39,851 nucleotides of DNA from UMGS172 sp045592985 (GCA_045592985.1 JAZNVU010000038.1:1-39851), one strand, 5' to 3'; numbered from the stretch's first letter, positions 25,908 through 35,166 are shown. Notes: a model not told the origin generated them from the sequence alone. Program-made: numbers and translations.

Positions 25908-27905
25908 GTGAGAGTTAAGCAAAAACATAACCCGAGAATAATATTTTTAATCGCGATAATGCTTTCTGTGTTTTGTGTTTTCGGATTTCGTGCTGCCGAC
26001 TTTCAACTTGTTACCGCCGATGAATTTGCAAGTCAGAACGCAGGACTGACATCTATTGATACCAAAATTACCGCAACCAGGGGAGTTATAGTTGACCGAT
26101 ACGGCCGTCCTATAGCCGCCAATCGTGACGGTTATAATATAGTTTTCAACAGCGCATATATGAAAAGCAATAATTATAACAGTAATATCCATGCGTTATG
26201 CAAACTACTGATGATGTACAATACCGAGTGGAACGATGTTCTTCCTTTAGAGAAGGCAGAATCGTATAATTTTACCGAAGATATGTCGGCGGTTGCTCAG
26301 ATGAAGACAAAGTTAGGTCTTAACGACTATGCGTCGGCAGAAAACTGTTTTGATGAGATGGTGTCTCGTTATTCGTTACAAGCCTTTACAAAAGATGAGC
26401 AACGTATCATAATGGGCGTACGCTATTCAATGGAAAAAGCTGATTTTTCCGTTTCTTATCCGTTTACTTTCGCAAACGATATTTCATCACAGTTGATGAT
26501 GGTTGTGTCCGAGACATATTCACATCTTGAGGGTGTAGAGATAGAGGTTGTTACCTACCGTGAATATGCTGACCCTGAGTTGGCAGTGCATATTTTAGGT
26601 ACTACAGGCAAAATGACTGCCGAAGAATGGGAAATTTTTAAACTTTCGGGATATTCGTATGATGACATCGTGGGTAAAAGCGGTGTTGAAAAAGCCTTTG
26701 AAGAGTATCTTCGCGGTACCGACGGAACGATGACCTATTATTTTGATAAGTCGGGTAAAGTTGCCCGTACCGAAGTGAAAAGTCAACCTGTTCAAGGAAA
26801 CACGGTGTTTCTGACAATAGATTCAAAACTGCAGAAGGTTGCCCAGAACGCTTTGGCGGATAATATTAAAAAGCTCAATTCACAAGGCTCGCGTATAACA
26901 GGCGGTGCAGTAGTTGTTACTAGCGTCAAAACAGGTGAAGTCTTGGCTTCGGCAAACTATCCCACATATAGCCTTGTTGATTATTATAAGGATTATTCCG
27001 CAGTGCAATCGGCTGACAATGCACCTCTTTACGACCGTGCTTTCCGTGGTCTTTATCCTCCCGGTTCAGCATTTAAGCCGTTGGTTGCCGTTGCAGGTCT
27101 TGAAGAAGGTATTATTAACAGACAAAGTACTGTTTACTGTAATAAAAAGTATACTTTTTATGAAGATTATCAGCCTAACTGCATGCACAAGCATGGTTAT
27201 ATGAATGTTATTACGGCTATTTCCAAATCATGTAACTGTTTCTTTTTTGATACAGGACGTCAACTTGGTATTACTAAACTTAATGATTATACAAGACTGT
27301 TTGGTCTTGGTGTGAAAACAGGTGTCGAAATAACCGAGTCAGTTGGTACCGTTGCCGGTCCTCAGTATTCTTCAACGGTAGGTTCGGTCTGGTACGCCGG
27401 TATGACGCTTTCGGCGGCAATAGGGCAGTCGGATAATGCATTTACACCGCTTCAACTGTCGGCGTATACCGCTACTGTTGCAAACGGCGGCACAAGGTAT
27501 AAAACAACCTTGCTTAACAGTGTAAGGTCTGCTACTACAAACGAGTTGTTGTATTATACTTCTCCTGTTGTTATGGAAACGGTTAGTGCCAGCAGTTCGG
27601 TTATGAGTATTGTTAAAGAGGGCATGCATTCGGTTACTTCTGAAGGTACGGCAAGTGCTTATTTTGCCGATTATCCTATTTCGGTAGGCGGTAAAACAGG
27701 TACTGCTCAGACTACGGGTCTTGATAACAGTGTTCTTACCATTTTTGCACCGTATGACGACCCTGAGATTGCTATTTCGATAGTGGTTGAACACGGTCAG
27801 AAAAGTTATTCTACAGGTCCTGTAGCCAAGGCTATTCTTGATGAGTATTTCTTTGGTTCTGCTGAAGATTATGACGAAAAATTCCCCAATACTTTGCTTG
27901 ATTAA
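25908..27905 (+). CDS. mrdA: Penicillin-binding protein 2, class B transpeptidase
   Basis: A monofunctional transpeptidase of the elongation machinery, about 665 residues. One membrane anchor (about 10-30), pedestal/dimerisation domain (RGVIVDRYGRPIA at about 58), then the transpeptidase domain with SAFK (nucleophile about S387), SCN (about 441-443) and KTGT (about 596-599). GTG 25908 lies 8 nt after AAGGAAGG; an earlier in-frame GTG at 25899 overlaps that site. Two cysteines about 14 apart (YCNKK, PNCMH) in the extracellular domain could form a disulphide. The usual partner rodA is not in the window. Confidence 0.92.
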   Translation: MRVKQKHNPRIIFLIAIMLSVFCVFGFRAADFQLVTADEFASQNAGLTSIDTKITATRGVIVDRYGRPIAANRDGYNIVFNSAYMKSNNYNSNIHALCKLLMMYNTEWNDVLPLEKAESYNFTEDMSAVAQMKTKLGLNDYASAENCFDEMVSRYSLQAFTKDEQRIIMGVRYSMEKADFSVSYPFTFANDISSQLMMVVSETYSHLEGVEIEVVTYREYADPELAVHILGTTGKMTAEEWEIFKLSGYSYDDIVGKSGVEKAFEEYLRGTDGTMTYYFDKSGKVARTEVKSQPVQGNTVFLTIDSKLQKVAQNALADNIKKLNSQGSRITGGAVVVTSVKTGEVLASANYPTYSLVDYYKDYSAVQSADNAPLYDRAFRGLYPPGSAFKPLVAVAGLEEGIINRQSTVYCNKKYTFYEDYQPNCMHKHGYMNVITAISKSCNCFFFDTGRQLGITKLNDYTRLFGLGVKTGVEITESVGTVAGPQYSSTVGSVWYAGMTLSAAIGQSDNAFTPLQLSAYTATVANGGTRYKTTLLNSVRSATTNELLYYTSPVVMETVSASSSVMSIVKEGMHSVTSEGTASAYFADYPISVGGKTGTAQTTGLDNSVLTIFAPYDDPEIAISIVVEHGQKSYSTGPVAKAILDEYFFGSAEDYDEKFPNTLLD

Positions 27906-27913
27906 CTTTATAC

Positions 27914-27942
27914 TTTACTTTGACTATCATTTGTGTTAATAT
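27914..27942 (+). promoter_or_regulatory. Possible internal promoter before the MinD-like gene
   Basis: TTTACT (27914-27919), 17-nt spacer, TAATAT (27937-27942) in the 82-bp gap after PBP2. Modest match; read-through from mre is also likely as no terminator is seen. Confidence 0.3.
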
Positions 27943-27987
27943 ATTGTCAGATGACAGATAACGTTTTGTGCAGAAAGGGTAGGTTTT

Positions 27988-28716
27988 GTGGGCAAGACGA
28001 TAGTTCTGATATCCTCAAAAGGGGGTAGCGGTAAATCGACTGTTGCTTTGGGTCTTGCAACGGCTTTATCGCAAAACAACAAAAAAATATTGCTTATAGA
28101 TGCAGACGAGGGAGCGCGTTGCCTTGACGTACTTTTGTCAGTGGGCGAAGATACGTTTTTGGACCTTTCTGATGTGCTTTCGGGCAACGCAGAACCCGAT
28201 GAAGCCGTTCTTGAGGTGCCAACTTTACAAAACGTATACGTTCTTCCGTCGCCTTTTGAACCCGAACCGTTGGATTTTGACATTTTGTCTGCGTTTTTGA
28301 ATAAAATCAGTGAACAATATGACTACGTTATACTTGATACAAAAGGTCAGTTACCGGCGGCAAAAGTATCTAAACTTAAGTGCGATGCATTGTTTATTGC
28401 TGTGGTCACACCCGACCCGATAGCCATAAAAAATACCGGTGTTTTGACATCGGAACTTTCACGTTATGGTGTTGACTGCCGTCTTGTAATAGACAGGTTT
28501 GAGGTTAAAAACGCTGTTGGCGGAATTAATAATATTGATGATATTATTGATAAGTGCGGTGCGAGGTTACTTGGTATTATTCCTGAGGATAAGCGTATAT
28601 CTCTGCATCGCAAAGTGCCTTTTGTTTACGGTACTGCCGCATCTGCAATCTTCAGAATTGCAGCCAGAATTTCAGGAAATGATGTTCTGCTGCCAAAAAT
28701 AAAAGAAATAATATAA
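27988..28716 (+). CDS. MinD/ParA-family P-loop ATPase, MinD-like
   Basis: A 242-residue deviant-Walker-A ATPase. SSKGGSGKST (9-18) with signature lysine K11, switch I DADEGARCLDVLL, matching MinD's LRNLD region, and Walker B YVILDTKGQ where MinD has a DSPAGIE-type motif. MinD normally ends in a basic amphipathic membrane helix; this one ends PKIKEII with no clear equivalent. MinC and MinE, which normally flank MinD here, are absent. GTG 27988 gives MGKTIVLISSKGG. Might position division or wall machinery, but MinD function should not be assumed. Confidence 0.75.
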   Translation: MGKTIVLISSKGGSGKSTVALGLATALSQNNKKILLIDADEGARCLDVLLSVGEDTFLDLSDVLSGNAEPDEAVLEVPTLQNVYVLPSPFEPEPLDFDILSAFLNKISEQYDYVILDTKGQLPAAKVSKLKCDALFIAVVTPDPIAIKNTGVLTSELSRYGVDCRLVIDRFEVKNAVGGINNIDDIIDKCGARLLGIIPEDKRISLHRKVPFVYGTAASAIFRIAARISGNDVLLPKIKEII

Positions 28717-28729
28717 GGGGATGGTATAA

Positions 28730-29131
28730 TTGAATATTGCTATAATAGCACACGACGCAAAAAAGGAACTTATGGTACAGTTTTGTATCGCATACTGTGG
28801 TATCTTGAGCCGACATACCATTCTTGCCACAGGAACTACCGGCAAACTTGTGTCTGAGGCTACAGGTCTTGATATTGTGAGATTTTTAAGCGGTGATCAG
28901 GGCGGTGCTCAGCAGATTGCTTCCAGAATCGGATGCGACGAGGTTGACCTTGTGCTTTGGTTCCGTGACCCACTTAATCCGAGACCCGGTGAACCGGATG
29001 AAAACTCGATATTGCGTCTTTGCGATGTTCATAACATTCCGGTTGCTACCAACATTGCAACTGCCGAAGTTCTTATTCATGGTCTTGAACGCGGTGACCT
29101 TGACTGGAGACAAATTGTTAGAAATTCATAA
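28730..29131 (+). CDS. Methylglyoxal synthase paralogue with altered active site
   Basis: A 133-residue MgsA-fold protein close to Bacillus/clostridial MgsA in length and C-terminus (TAEVLIHGLERGDLDWRQIV). The phosphate loop ATGTTG and N-terminal AHD (H8, D9) remain. At the catalytic Asp (E. coli D71) it has A60 (GGAQQ instead of GGDQQ), and at the active-site His (E. coli H98) it has G87 (PGEPD instead of PHEPD); D90 remains. I read both codons directly (GCT, GGT). Likely inactive or changed in function, while keeping the conserved gene position after the mre/min block. TTG 28730 follows AAGGGG; an ATG at 28721 is followed at once by a stop. Confidence 0.85.
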   Translation: MNIAIIAHDAKKELMVQFCIAYCGILSRHTILATGTTGKLVSEATGLDIVRFLSGDQGGAQQIASRIGCDEVDLVLWFRDPLNPRPGEPDENSILRLCDVHNIPVATNIATAEVLIHGLERGDLDWRQIVRNS

Positions 29132-29137
29132 ATTTTG

Positions 29138-29163
29138 AAATCCCGTGTTTTGCGGGGATTTTG
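29138..29163 (+). terminator. Weak terminator-like hairpin after the mgsA paralogue
   Basis: AAATCCC (29138-29144) pairs with GGGATTT (29155-29161); only a short T run follows. Confidence 0.45.
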
Positions 29164-29196
29164 GTTGTTAAATTCATATTTGATAGGAGAAATATC

Positions 29197-30519
29197 ATGG
29201 CAAAATATAACACAGCCGTTAAGGGTACTGCCGATGTATTACCTGAAAACAGTTATAAATGGCAGTATGTTGAACGTAAGATGCTTGAAACTGCCAACCT
29301 TTTCGGCTTTGAAGAAATAAGAGTTCCTGTTTTTGAATATACCGAGGTGTTTACAAAAAATGTTGGCGAGACTACCGACGTTGTTCAAAAGGAAATGTAC
29401 ACCTTTACCGATAAAGGCGACCGTTCTATTACACTTCGTCCTGAATTTACTGCAGGTGTTGTGCGTTCGGTGATTGAAAACGGTCTTATTAACGGTGCAT
29501 TGCCCGTAAAGGCTTGCTATATCGGTGGCTGCTACCGTTACGAAAAGCCTCAGGCAGGCAGAATGAGAGAGTTCCATCAGTTTGGTGCCGAAATGTTTGG
29601 TGCTGCTGACCCCTCGGCTGATGCTGAAATGATAATGTTGGCTTATAGTGTTCTTGATGGACTTGGTATAAGCAATCTGTCGCTCGAAATCAACTCGATC
29701 GGTTGTCCTAAGTGCCGTGCTAACTATCATGCTGCATTAAAGGCTTATTTTGCCGAAAAATCGGCTGAACTATGTGAAACCTGCCGCGACCGTTTGGAAC
29801 GTAATCCTATGCGTATTCTTGACTGTAAATCTCCTATTTGTAAGGAGATTAGTGCAGGCGCACCCGTTATGCTTGACTATCTTTGTGAAGAATGTCATGA
29901 CCATTTTGAGGGTGTTAAAAAGCATCTTGACGCAGCAGGTCTTGACTATAAGGTCAACACTTCGATAGTTCGCGGACTTGATTACTATACCAAAACTGTT
30001 TTTGAGTTTGTATCGGGAGATATCGGTGCTCAGTCAACCGTTTGCGGCGGTGGACGTTATGACGGCCTTGTTGGTCAGATGGGCGGACCCGAAATGCCTT
30101 CCTTGGGTTTTGCTATGGGTATTGAGCGTTTGCTTATGGTTATGGAAAGCCAGAAAGCCAACTTCCCGGAAAGAAAAACACCCGATATTTATATTGGCAC
30201 GATGGGTGAGTCGGCACGTCTTGCCGCTACCAAAATTTGCTTCAGACTTCGTGAAGAAGGATTTTCTGCCGTTACCGATGTTACCGGTCGTTCTGTAAAG
30301 GCGCAGATGAAGTATGCTGATAAAATCGGTGCTACATATAGTATCATTATCGGCGATAACGAACTTGAACAGAAAAAGGCTGTTTTCAAGAACATGAAAA
30401 CCGGTGAGCAGTCTGAGGTAGAACTGCCCGACGGCATATCAAAAGCCCTTTATGACGGCTTTATGAATTCTTTTGTTGACGGTGTTTGCGACGCTTCCGA
30501 CGATTTACTTAATAAATGA
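29197..30519 (+). CDS. hisS: Histidyl-tRNA synthetase
   Basis: Class II synthetase charging tRNA-His, 440 residues. GTADVLP near the N-terminus, TLRPEFTAG, motif 2 YRYEKPQAGRMREFHQFGAE, the histidine signature GLDYYTKTVFEF, motif 3 GFAMGIERLL and a C-terminal anticodon-binding domain. The anticodon domain marks it as HisS rather than the regulatory paralogue HisZ. ATG 29197 follows TAGGAG; an upstream in-frame start at 29161 has no ribosome site. No room for a T-box leader in the 65-nt gap. Confidence 0.95.
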   Translation: MAKYNTAVKGTADVLPENSYKWQYVERKMLETANLFGFEEIRVPVFEYTEVFTKNVGETTDVVQKEMYTFTDKGDRSITLRPEFTAGVVRSVIENGLINGALPVKACYIGGCYRYEKPQAGRMREFHQFGAEMFGAADPSADAEMIMLAYSVLDGLGISNLSLEINSIGCPKCRANYHAALKAYFAEKSAELCETCRDRLERNPMRILDCKSPICKEISAGAPVMLDYLCEECHDHFEGVKKHLDAAGLDYKVNTSIVRGLDYYTKTVFEFVSGDIGAQSTVCGGGRYDGLVGQMGGPEMPSLGFAMGIERLLMVMESQKANFPERKTPDIYIGTMGESARLAATKICFRLREEGFSAVTDVTGRSVKAQMKYADKIGATYSIIIGDNELEQKKAVFKNMKTGEQSEVELPDGISKALYDGFMNSFVDGVCDASDDLLNK

Positions 30520-30524
30520 TTTTT

Positions 30525-30556
30525 AAGCGGTCACTCTTTAGAGTTGACCGCTTTTA
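30525..30556 (+). terminator. Terminator after hisS
   Basis: AAGCGGTCA (30525-30533) pairs with TGACCGCTT (30545-30553), with inner CTC/GAG pairing, then TTTAAAT. Confidence 0.85.
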
Positions 30557-30606
30557 AATAATATACAAGTTGTAGTATTTTTGGTGTTAAAATCGTTGGA
30601 CAAGTA

Positions 30607-30636
30607 TTGACAAATACACATGTTTTATGTTAAAAT
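30607..30636 (+). promoter_or_regulatory. Sigma-A promoter of the pyr operon
   Basis: TTGACA (30607-30612), 18-nt spacer, TAAAAT (30631-30636). The leader to pyrC is about 115 nt. Confidence 0.7.
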
Positions 30637-30717
30637 CTTAAAAATAGAATTTGAGGTTTTGGGCAAAGGAAAAAATCTCTTTTTCTGATATTTTTGGATG
30701 ATTTTTTGTTTCTTGAT

Positions 30718-30742
30718 AAAGCCTTGCTTCGGCAGGGCTTTT
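30718..30742 (+). promoter_or_regulatory. Leader hairpin with TTCG tetraloop, possible pyr attenuator
   Basis: 10-bp stem (30718-30727 with 30732-30741, one G-T pair) closing a C(TTCG)G tetraloop, ending in four T. It stops just before the pyrC ribosome site AAAGGAG (30745-30751). GCAAAGG at 30663-30669 could pair with the left arm (one bulge), giving an alternative fold. No PyrR-type binding loop is recognisable. Regulatory role is inference. Confidence 0.4.
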
Positions 30743-30756
30743 GTAAAGGAGTTATA

Positions 30757-31971
30757 ATGGAAATAGTATTTAAAAACTGTCTTGAATACGTAGATGGAAC
30801 CTTCGTCAAAACCGACAAAACAAAGGTCGTTTCTGACGGTGGTAGTGCCTCTATTTCTATTTCTGACTGTGTTATTTTTCCCGCCTTCTGTGATGTACAT
30901 GTACATCTCAGGGAGCCGGGATTTTTTTATAAGGAAACTATTGCCTCGGGTACCAAGGCTTCTGCGCGCGGAGGATACAGCGATGTTTTCTCAATGCCTA
31001 ACCTTAACCCTGTACCTGACAGTGTTGAAAATATATCAAAACAATTAGAAATTATTGAAAAAGACGCTGTTATAAACGTTCATCCTTTTGCCTCTATTAC
31101 GGTTGGTCAAAAAGGTGAAGAATTGGTTGATTTTGAGCAGTTAGCACCTCTTTGTGCAGGCTTTTCGGATGACGGCAAAGGTGTTCAAAGTGAAGAAATG
31201 ATGCGCGAGGCGATGATTAAAGCAAAAGCACTCGGTAAAATCATTTCGGCACATTGTGAAGACAACTCGCTTTTATTCGGCGGTTATATTCACGAGGGTG
31301 AATATGCCAAAACTCACGGTCACAAGGGTATCTGCAGTGAAAGTGAATGGGGTCCTATAAAACGTGATATCCGTCTTGCAAAAGAAACCGGTTGTAAATA
31401 CCACGTTTGCCATATATCAACCAAAGAAAGTGTTGAACTTATACGCGAGGCAAAGAAAAATGGCGTTGATATAACCTGCGAGACAGGTCCGCATTATCTG
31501 ATACTTGATGATTCTTGCTTACAAGAGGACGGCAGATTTAAAATGAACCCGCCGCTTAGAAGTAAAGAAGATAAAGAGGCTTTGATAGAGGGCTTGCTTG
31601 ACGGTACTATTGATATGATTGCTACCGACCATGCTCCGCACAGTAGTGAAGAAAAATCTAGAGGGCTTGAAAAAAGTGCTTTCGGTATTGTGGGAATTGA
31701 AACGGCTTTCCAACTTATGTACACGCATTTTGTTAAAACGGGTATTATTTCCATGGAAAAGTTAGTTGAAGTTATGGCAATCAATCCCAGAAAAAGGTTT
31801 GATATTCCGCTCGGTGATTCTTTTACCGTGTGGGATTTGAATAAACAAGTGATAGTCGACCCCGATAAGTTCGTGTCAAAGGGCAAAGCAACTCCGTTTA
31901 GTGGGGACAAAGTGCTTGGCGAATGTAGGTTGACTGTTGCTAACGGAAAAATTGTGTATAATAATCTTTGA
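30757..31971 (+). CDS. pyrC: Dihydroorotase
   Basis: Amidohydrolase cyclising carbamoyl-aspartate to dihydroorotate, third step of UMP synthesis. 404 residues, class I type: DVHVHLREPG with two metal histidines, FSMPNLNPVPD, SAHCEDNSL, VCHIS, CETGPHYL and ATDHAPHSSEEK with the catalytic Asp. ATG 30757 follows AAAGGAG; the frame is open further upstream, but that region is the leader hairpin. First gene of the pyr operon and 21 nt before carB. Confidence 0.94.
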   Translation: MEIVFKNCLEYVDGTFVKTDKTKVVSDGGSASISISDCVIFPAFCDVHVHLREPGFFYKETIASGTKASARGGYSDVFSMPNLNPVPDSVENISKQLEIIEKDAVINVHPFASITVGQKGEELVDFEQLAPLCAGFSDDGKGVQSEEMMREAMIKAKALGKIISAHCEDNSLLFGGYIHEGEYAKTHGHKGICSESEWGPIKRDIRLAKETGCKYHVCHISTKESVELIREAKKNGVDITCETGPHYLILDDSCLQEDGRFKMNPPLRSKEDKEALIEGLLDGTIDMIATDHAPHSSEEKSRGLEKSAFGIVGIETAFQLMYTHFVKTGIISMEKLVEVMAINPRKRFDIPLGDSFTVWDLNKQVIVDPDKFVSKGKATPFSGDKVLGECRLTVANGKIVYNNL

Positions 31972-31992
31972 TATATATTGGGAGGAAGTAAA

Positions 31993-34900
31993 ATGGCTAA
32001 GAGAAAAGACATTAAAAAGGTTTTGATTATAGGTTCAGGACCTATTGTTATTGGTCAGGCTGCTGAGTTTGACTATGCAGGTACTCAGGCTTGTCTTGCT
32101 TTGAAAGAAGAAGGGTATGAAGTTGTTCTTTGCAACTCTAACCCTGCTACAATAATGACCGATACCACCATTGCGGACAAGGTATACATGGAACCGCTGA
32201 CTTTGGAGTATGTTGCAAAGATTCTGCGTTACGAGCGTCCCGATGCCATTGTTCCCGGTATTGGCGGTCAGACAGGATTAAACCTTGCTATGCAACTCGA
32301 GAAAAAAGGAGTTCTCAAAGAGTGCGAGGTTGAACTTTTGGGTACCAGCAGTGAAAGTATCGAAAGGGCAGAGGACCGCGAATTGTTTAAAGAACTTTGC
32401 CAGTCGATAGGTGAGCCTACTATTCCTTCTGAAATCACATATAATCTTGACGAGGCTAAAGAAGCCGCGAAGAGAATCGGTTATCCCGTAGTTCTACGTC
32501 CTGCTTTCACGTTGGGCGGTACCGGTGGCGGTTTTGCTAATGACGAAGACGAACTTATCGAAATCGGTGTTAATGCATTCAAACTTTCTCCTGTTCATCA
32601 AGTTCTTATTGAAAAAAGTGTTAAAGGCTATAAGGAAATTGAGTTCGAGGTAATGCGCGATTCGGAAGATAACGCCATTACCATCTGCGGTATGGAAAAT
32701 ATCGACCCTGTTGGTGTTCACACCGGTGACTCTATTGTTGTAGCACCTATCATGACCCTTAATGACCATGACCTTAAGATGCTTAATGACAGTGCAATAA
32801 AACTTATTCGCGAACTTAAAATTGAGGGTGGCTGTAACGTTCAGTTTGCTCTTAATCCTCATTCGAGCGAATATTACCTTATTGAGGTTAACCCCAGGGT
32901 TTCACGTTCTTCGGCTTTGGCTTCCAAGGCAAGCGGATATCCCATTGCAAGAGTAACTGCTAAGATTGCCGTTGGCATGTCACTTAAGGAAATTACTATT
33001 GCTAATACCACTGCTGAATTTGAGCCTAAACTTGATTATGTAATCGCAAAGCTTCCCAGATTCCCGTTTGATAAGTTTACATCTGCTCCCAACACATTGG
33101 GCACTCAGATGAAGGCTACCGGTGAAATTATGGGTATCGGCTCCAACCTTGAAGAGGCACTTCTCAAAGGCACCCGTTCTTTGGAGGTTGGTGTAAACCA
33201 TATTTATCATGCTAAGTTTGATAACATGACTAACGAAGAATTGCTCGATTATATCGTTCAGTTCCGTTCGGATAATATTTTTGCTATTGCTGAACTTTTG
33301 GCACGCGGCGAATCGATTGAAAAAATCCATGAGATAACCATGATTACACCTTTCTTCCTTGAGTCTATCAAGCGTATTGTTGATATGGAAGAAACCCTTA
33401 AAGCCAACGCAAACGACGTTGCAACACTAACTGCAGCTAAAAAGATGGGATTCAGCGATAAGTACATTGCGCGCATGTGGAAATGTAGTGAACTTGATGT
33501 TTACAATGTTCGTAAGGCAAACAATTTGTTCCCAGTATTCAGAATGGTTGATACCTGCCATACCGGTGCATACATTCCGTACTGCTATTCGTCTTATAGC
33601 GGTGAAAACGCATCGGTATTAACCGATAGAAAGAAGATTGTGGTACTCGGTGCAGGTCCTATCCGTATCGGTCAGGGCGTTGAGTTTGACTATTCAACCG
33701 TTCATGCAGTTTCTACTATTAAAAACTCGGGTTATGAAGCAATTATTATCAACAATAACCCTGAGACGGTTTCAACCGACTATACAACTGCTGATAAACT
33801 TTATTTTGAACCGCTTACTCCCGAAGATGTTATGAATATTATCGAGTTTGAAAAACCCGAGGGTGTTGTAGCATCTTTAGGCGGTCAGACTGCTATTAAT
33901 TTGGCTCAACCGCTTTTTGACCGCGGTGTTAAGATTATCGGTACCGACTGTGCCGCTATCGATAAAGCCGAAGACAGAAACGCTTTTGAAAATCTTCTTA
34001 ACGAACTCAACATTCCCCGTGCAAAGGGTCAGGCTGTTACTAAGATTGAAGACGGTATCAAGGCTGCTGCCGAAATCGGTTATCCTGTTCTTGTTCGTCC
34101 CAGTTTTGTTTTGGGCGGTAGAGCAATGCAGATAGTAGGTAACGAAGAACAACTTCGTCACTATCTTAAAACTGCCGTTGAAATTGATGAGGACAAGCCT
34201 GTTCTTGTTGATAAATACATTGAAGGACGCGAAGTTGAGATTGACGCTATCTGTGACGGACGTGACGTATTTGTTCCCGGTATTATGGAACTTGTTGAGC
34301 GTACTGGTGTTCACTCGGGTGACTCTATCAGCGTTTATCCTTCTTTCAGTATCTCTGATAAGGTTAAGGGAATTATCTTGCAGTATGCTAAAAAATTGGG
34401 TCTCGGTATCGGCATTGTAGGTCTTTATAACATTCAGTTTATTGTTGACGATAAGGACGATGTTTATATCATCGAGGTTAACCCTCGTTCTTCACGTACA
34501 GTGCCTTTCCTTTCTAAGGCAACCGGTTACAGCCTTGCAGATATTGCAACCGAGGTAATCCTTGGCAAGAGCCTCAAAGAACAAGGTTTCTTTGATATTT
34601 ATCCGGATGAGAAAAAACGTTGGTATGCCAAGGCTCCTGTATTCTCGTTCAATAAGATTCGCGGTCTTGATGCATATCTTTCACCCGAAATGAAGTCGAC
34701 CGGTGAAGCAATCGGTTATGATGATAAACTCAATCGTGCTCTTTATAAAGCATTGCAGGCATCGGGCATGCATTTGCAGAACTACGGTACTGTTTTCGCT
34801 ACCATTGCCGACCGTGATAAGGAAGAAGCATTACCGCTTATCCGCCGTTTCTATAACCTTGGATTTAATATCGAAGCAACAGAGGGAACTGCTAAATTCT

Positions 34901-35166
34901 TGAAGGAAAACGGTATTCGTACTCATGTTTTAGGTAAAATTAGTGAGGGCTGTGAGGAGATTCCCGATGCTTTGCGTCAGGGTCATATTGCTTACGTTAT
35001 CAATACTAAGGATATCGGTGACAGTGACCACCGTAACGACGGCCATCAGATTCGTCAAATAGCAACCGAGAATAACGTTACTATCTTCACCGCACTTGAT
35101 ACTGTTAAGGTTTTACTTGACGTTCTGGAGGAAACCACCCTTACAATTTCGACTATTGATGCATAA
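31993..35166 (+). CDS. carB: Carbamoyl-phosphate synthase large subunit
   Basis: Makes carbamoyl phosphate from bicarbonate, ammonia and two ATP. 1057 residues: two homologous ATP-grasp halves, each opening with a dinucleotide-like motif (VLIIGSGPIVIGQAAEFDYAG near residue 10; VVLGAGPIRIGQGVEFDY near 545), and a C-terminal MGS-like allosteric domain (about 930-1057). ATG 31993 follows GGGAGG; an upstream in-frame start at 31978 is before that site. The glutaminase subunit carA, normally next door, is not in the window. Confidence 0.95.
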   Translation: MAKRKDIKKVLIIGSGPIVIGQAAEFDYAGTQACLALKEEGYEVVLCNSNPATIMTDTTIADKVYMEPLTLEYVAKILRYERPDAIVPGIGGQTGLNLAMQLEKKGVLKECEVELLGTSSESIERAEDRELFKELCQSIGEPTIPSEITYNLDEAKEAAKRIGYPVVLRPAFTLGGTGGGFANDEDELIEIGVNAFKLSPVHQVLIEKSVKGYKEIEFEVMRDSEDNAITICGMENIDPVGVHTGDSIVVAPIMTLNDHDLKMLNDSAIKLIRELKIEGGCNVQFALNPHSSEYYLIEVNPRVSRSSALASKASGYPIARVTAKIAVGMSLKEITIANTTAEFEPKLDYVIAKLPRFPFDKFTSAPNTLGTQMKATGEIMGIGSNLEEALLKGTRSLEVGVNHIYHAKFDNMTNEELLDYIVQFRSDNIFAIAELLARGESIEKIHEITMITPFFLESIKRIVDMEETLKANANDVATLTAAKKMGFSDKYIARMWKCSELDVYNVRKANNLFPVFRMVDTCHTGAYIPYCYSSYSGENASVLTDRKKIVVLGAGPIRIGQGVEFDYSTVHAVSTIKNSGYEAIIINNNPETVSTDYTTADKLYFEPLTPEDVMNIIEFEKPEGVVASLGGQTAINLAQPLFDRGVKIIGTDCAAIDKAEDRNAFENLLNELNIPRAKGQAVTKIEDGIKAAAEIGYPVLVRPSFVLGGRAMQIVGNEEQLRHYLKTAVEIDEDKPVLVDKYIEGREVEIDAICDGRDVFVPGIMELVERTGVHSGDSISVYPSFSISDKVKGIILQYAKKLGLGIGIVGLYNIQFIVDDKDDVYIIEVNPRSSRTVPFLSKATGYSLADIATEVILGKSLKEQGFFDIYPDEKKRWYAKAPVFSFNKIRGLDAYLSPEMKSTGEAIGYDDKLNRALYKALQASGMHLQNYGTVFATIADRDKEEALPLIRRFYNLGFNIEATEGTAKFLKENGIRTHVLGKISEGCEEIPDALRQGHIAYVINTKDIGDSDHRNDGHQIRQIATENNVTIFTALDTVKVLLDVLEETTLTISTIDA

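Noticed and set aside
29197..30519. HisZ regulatory paralogue instead of HisS
   Set aside because: A full C-terminal anticodon-binding domain and intact catalytic motifs are present, and no his biosynthesis genes adjoin.
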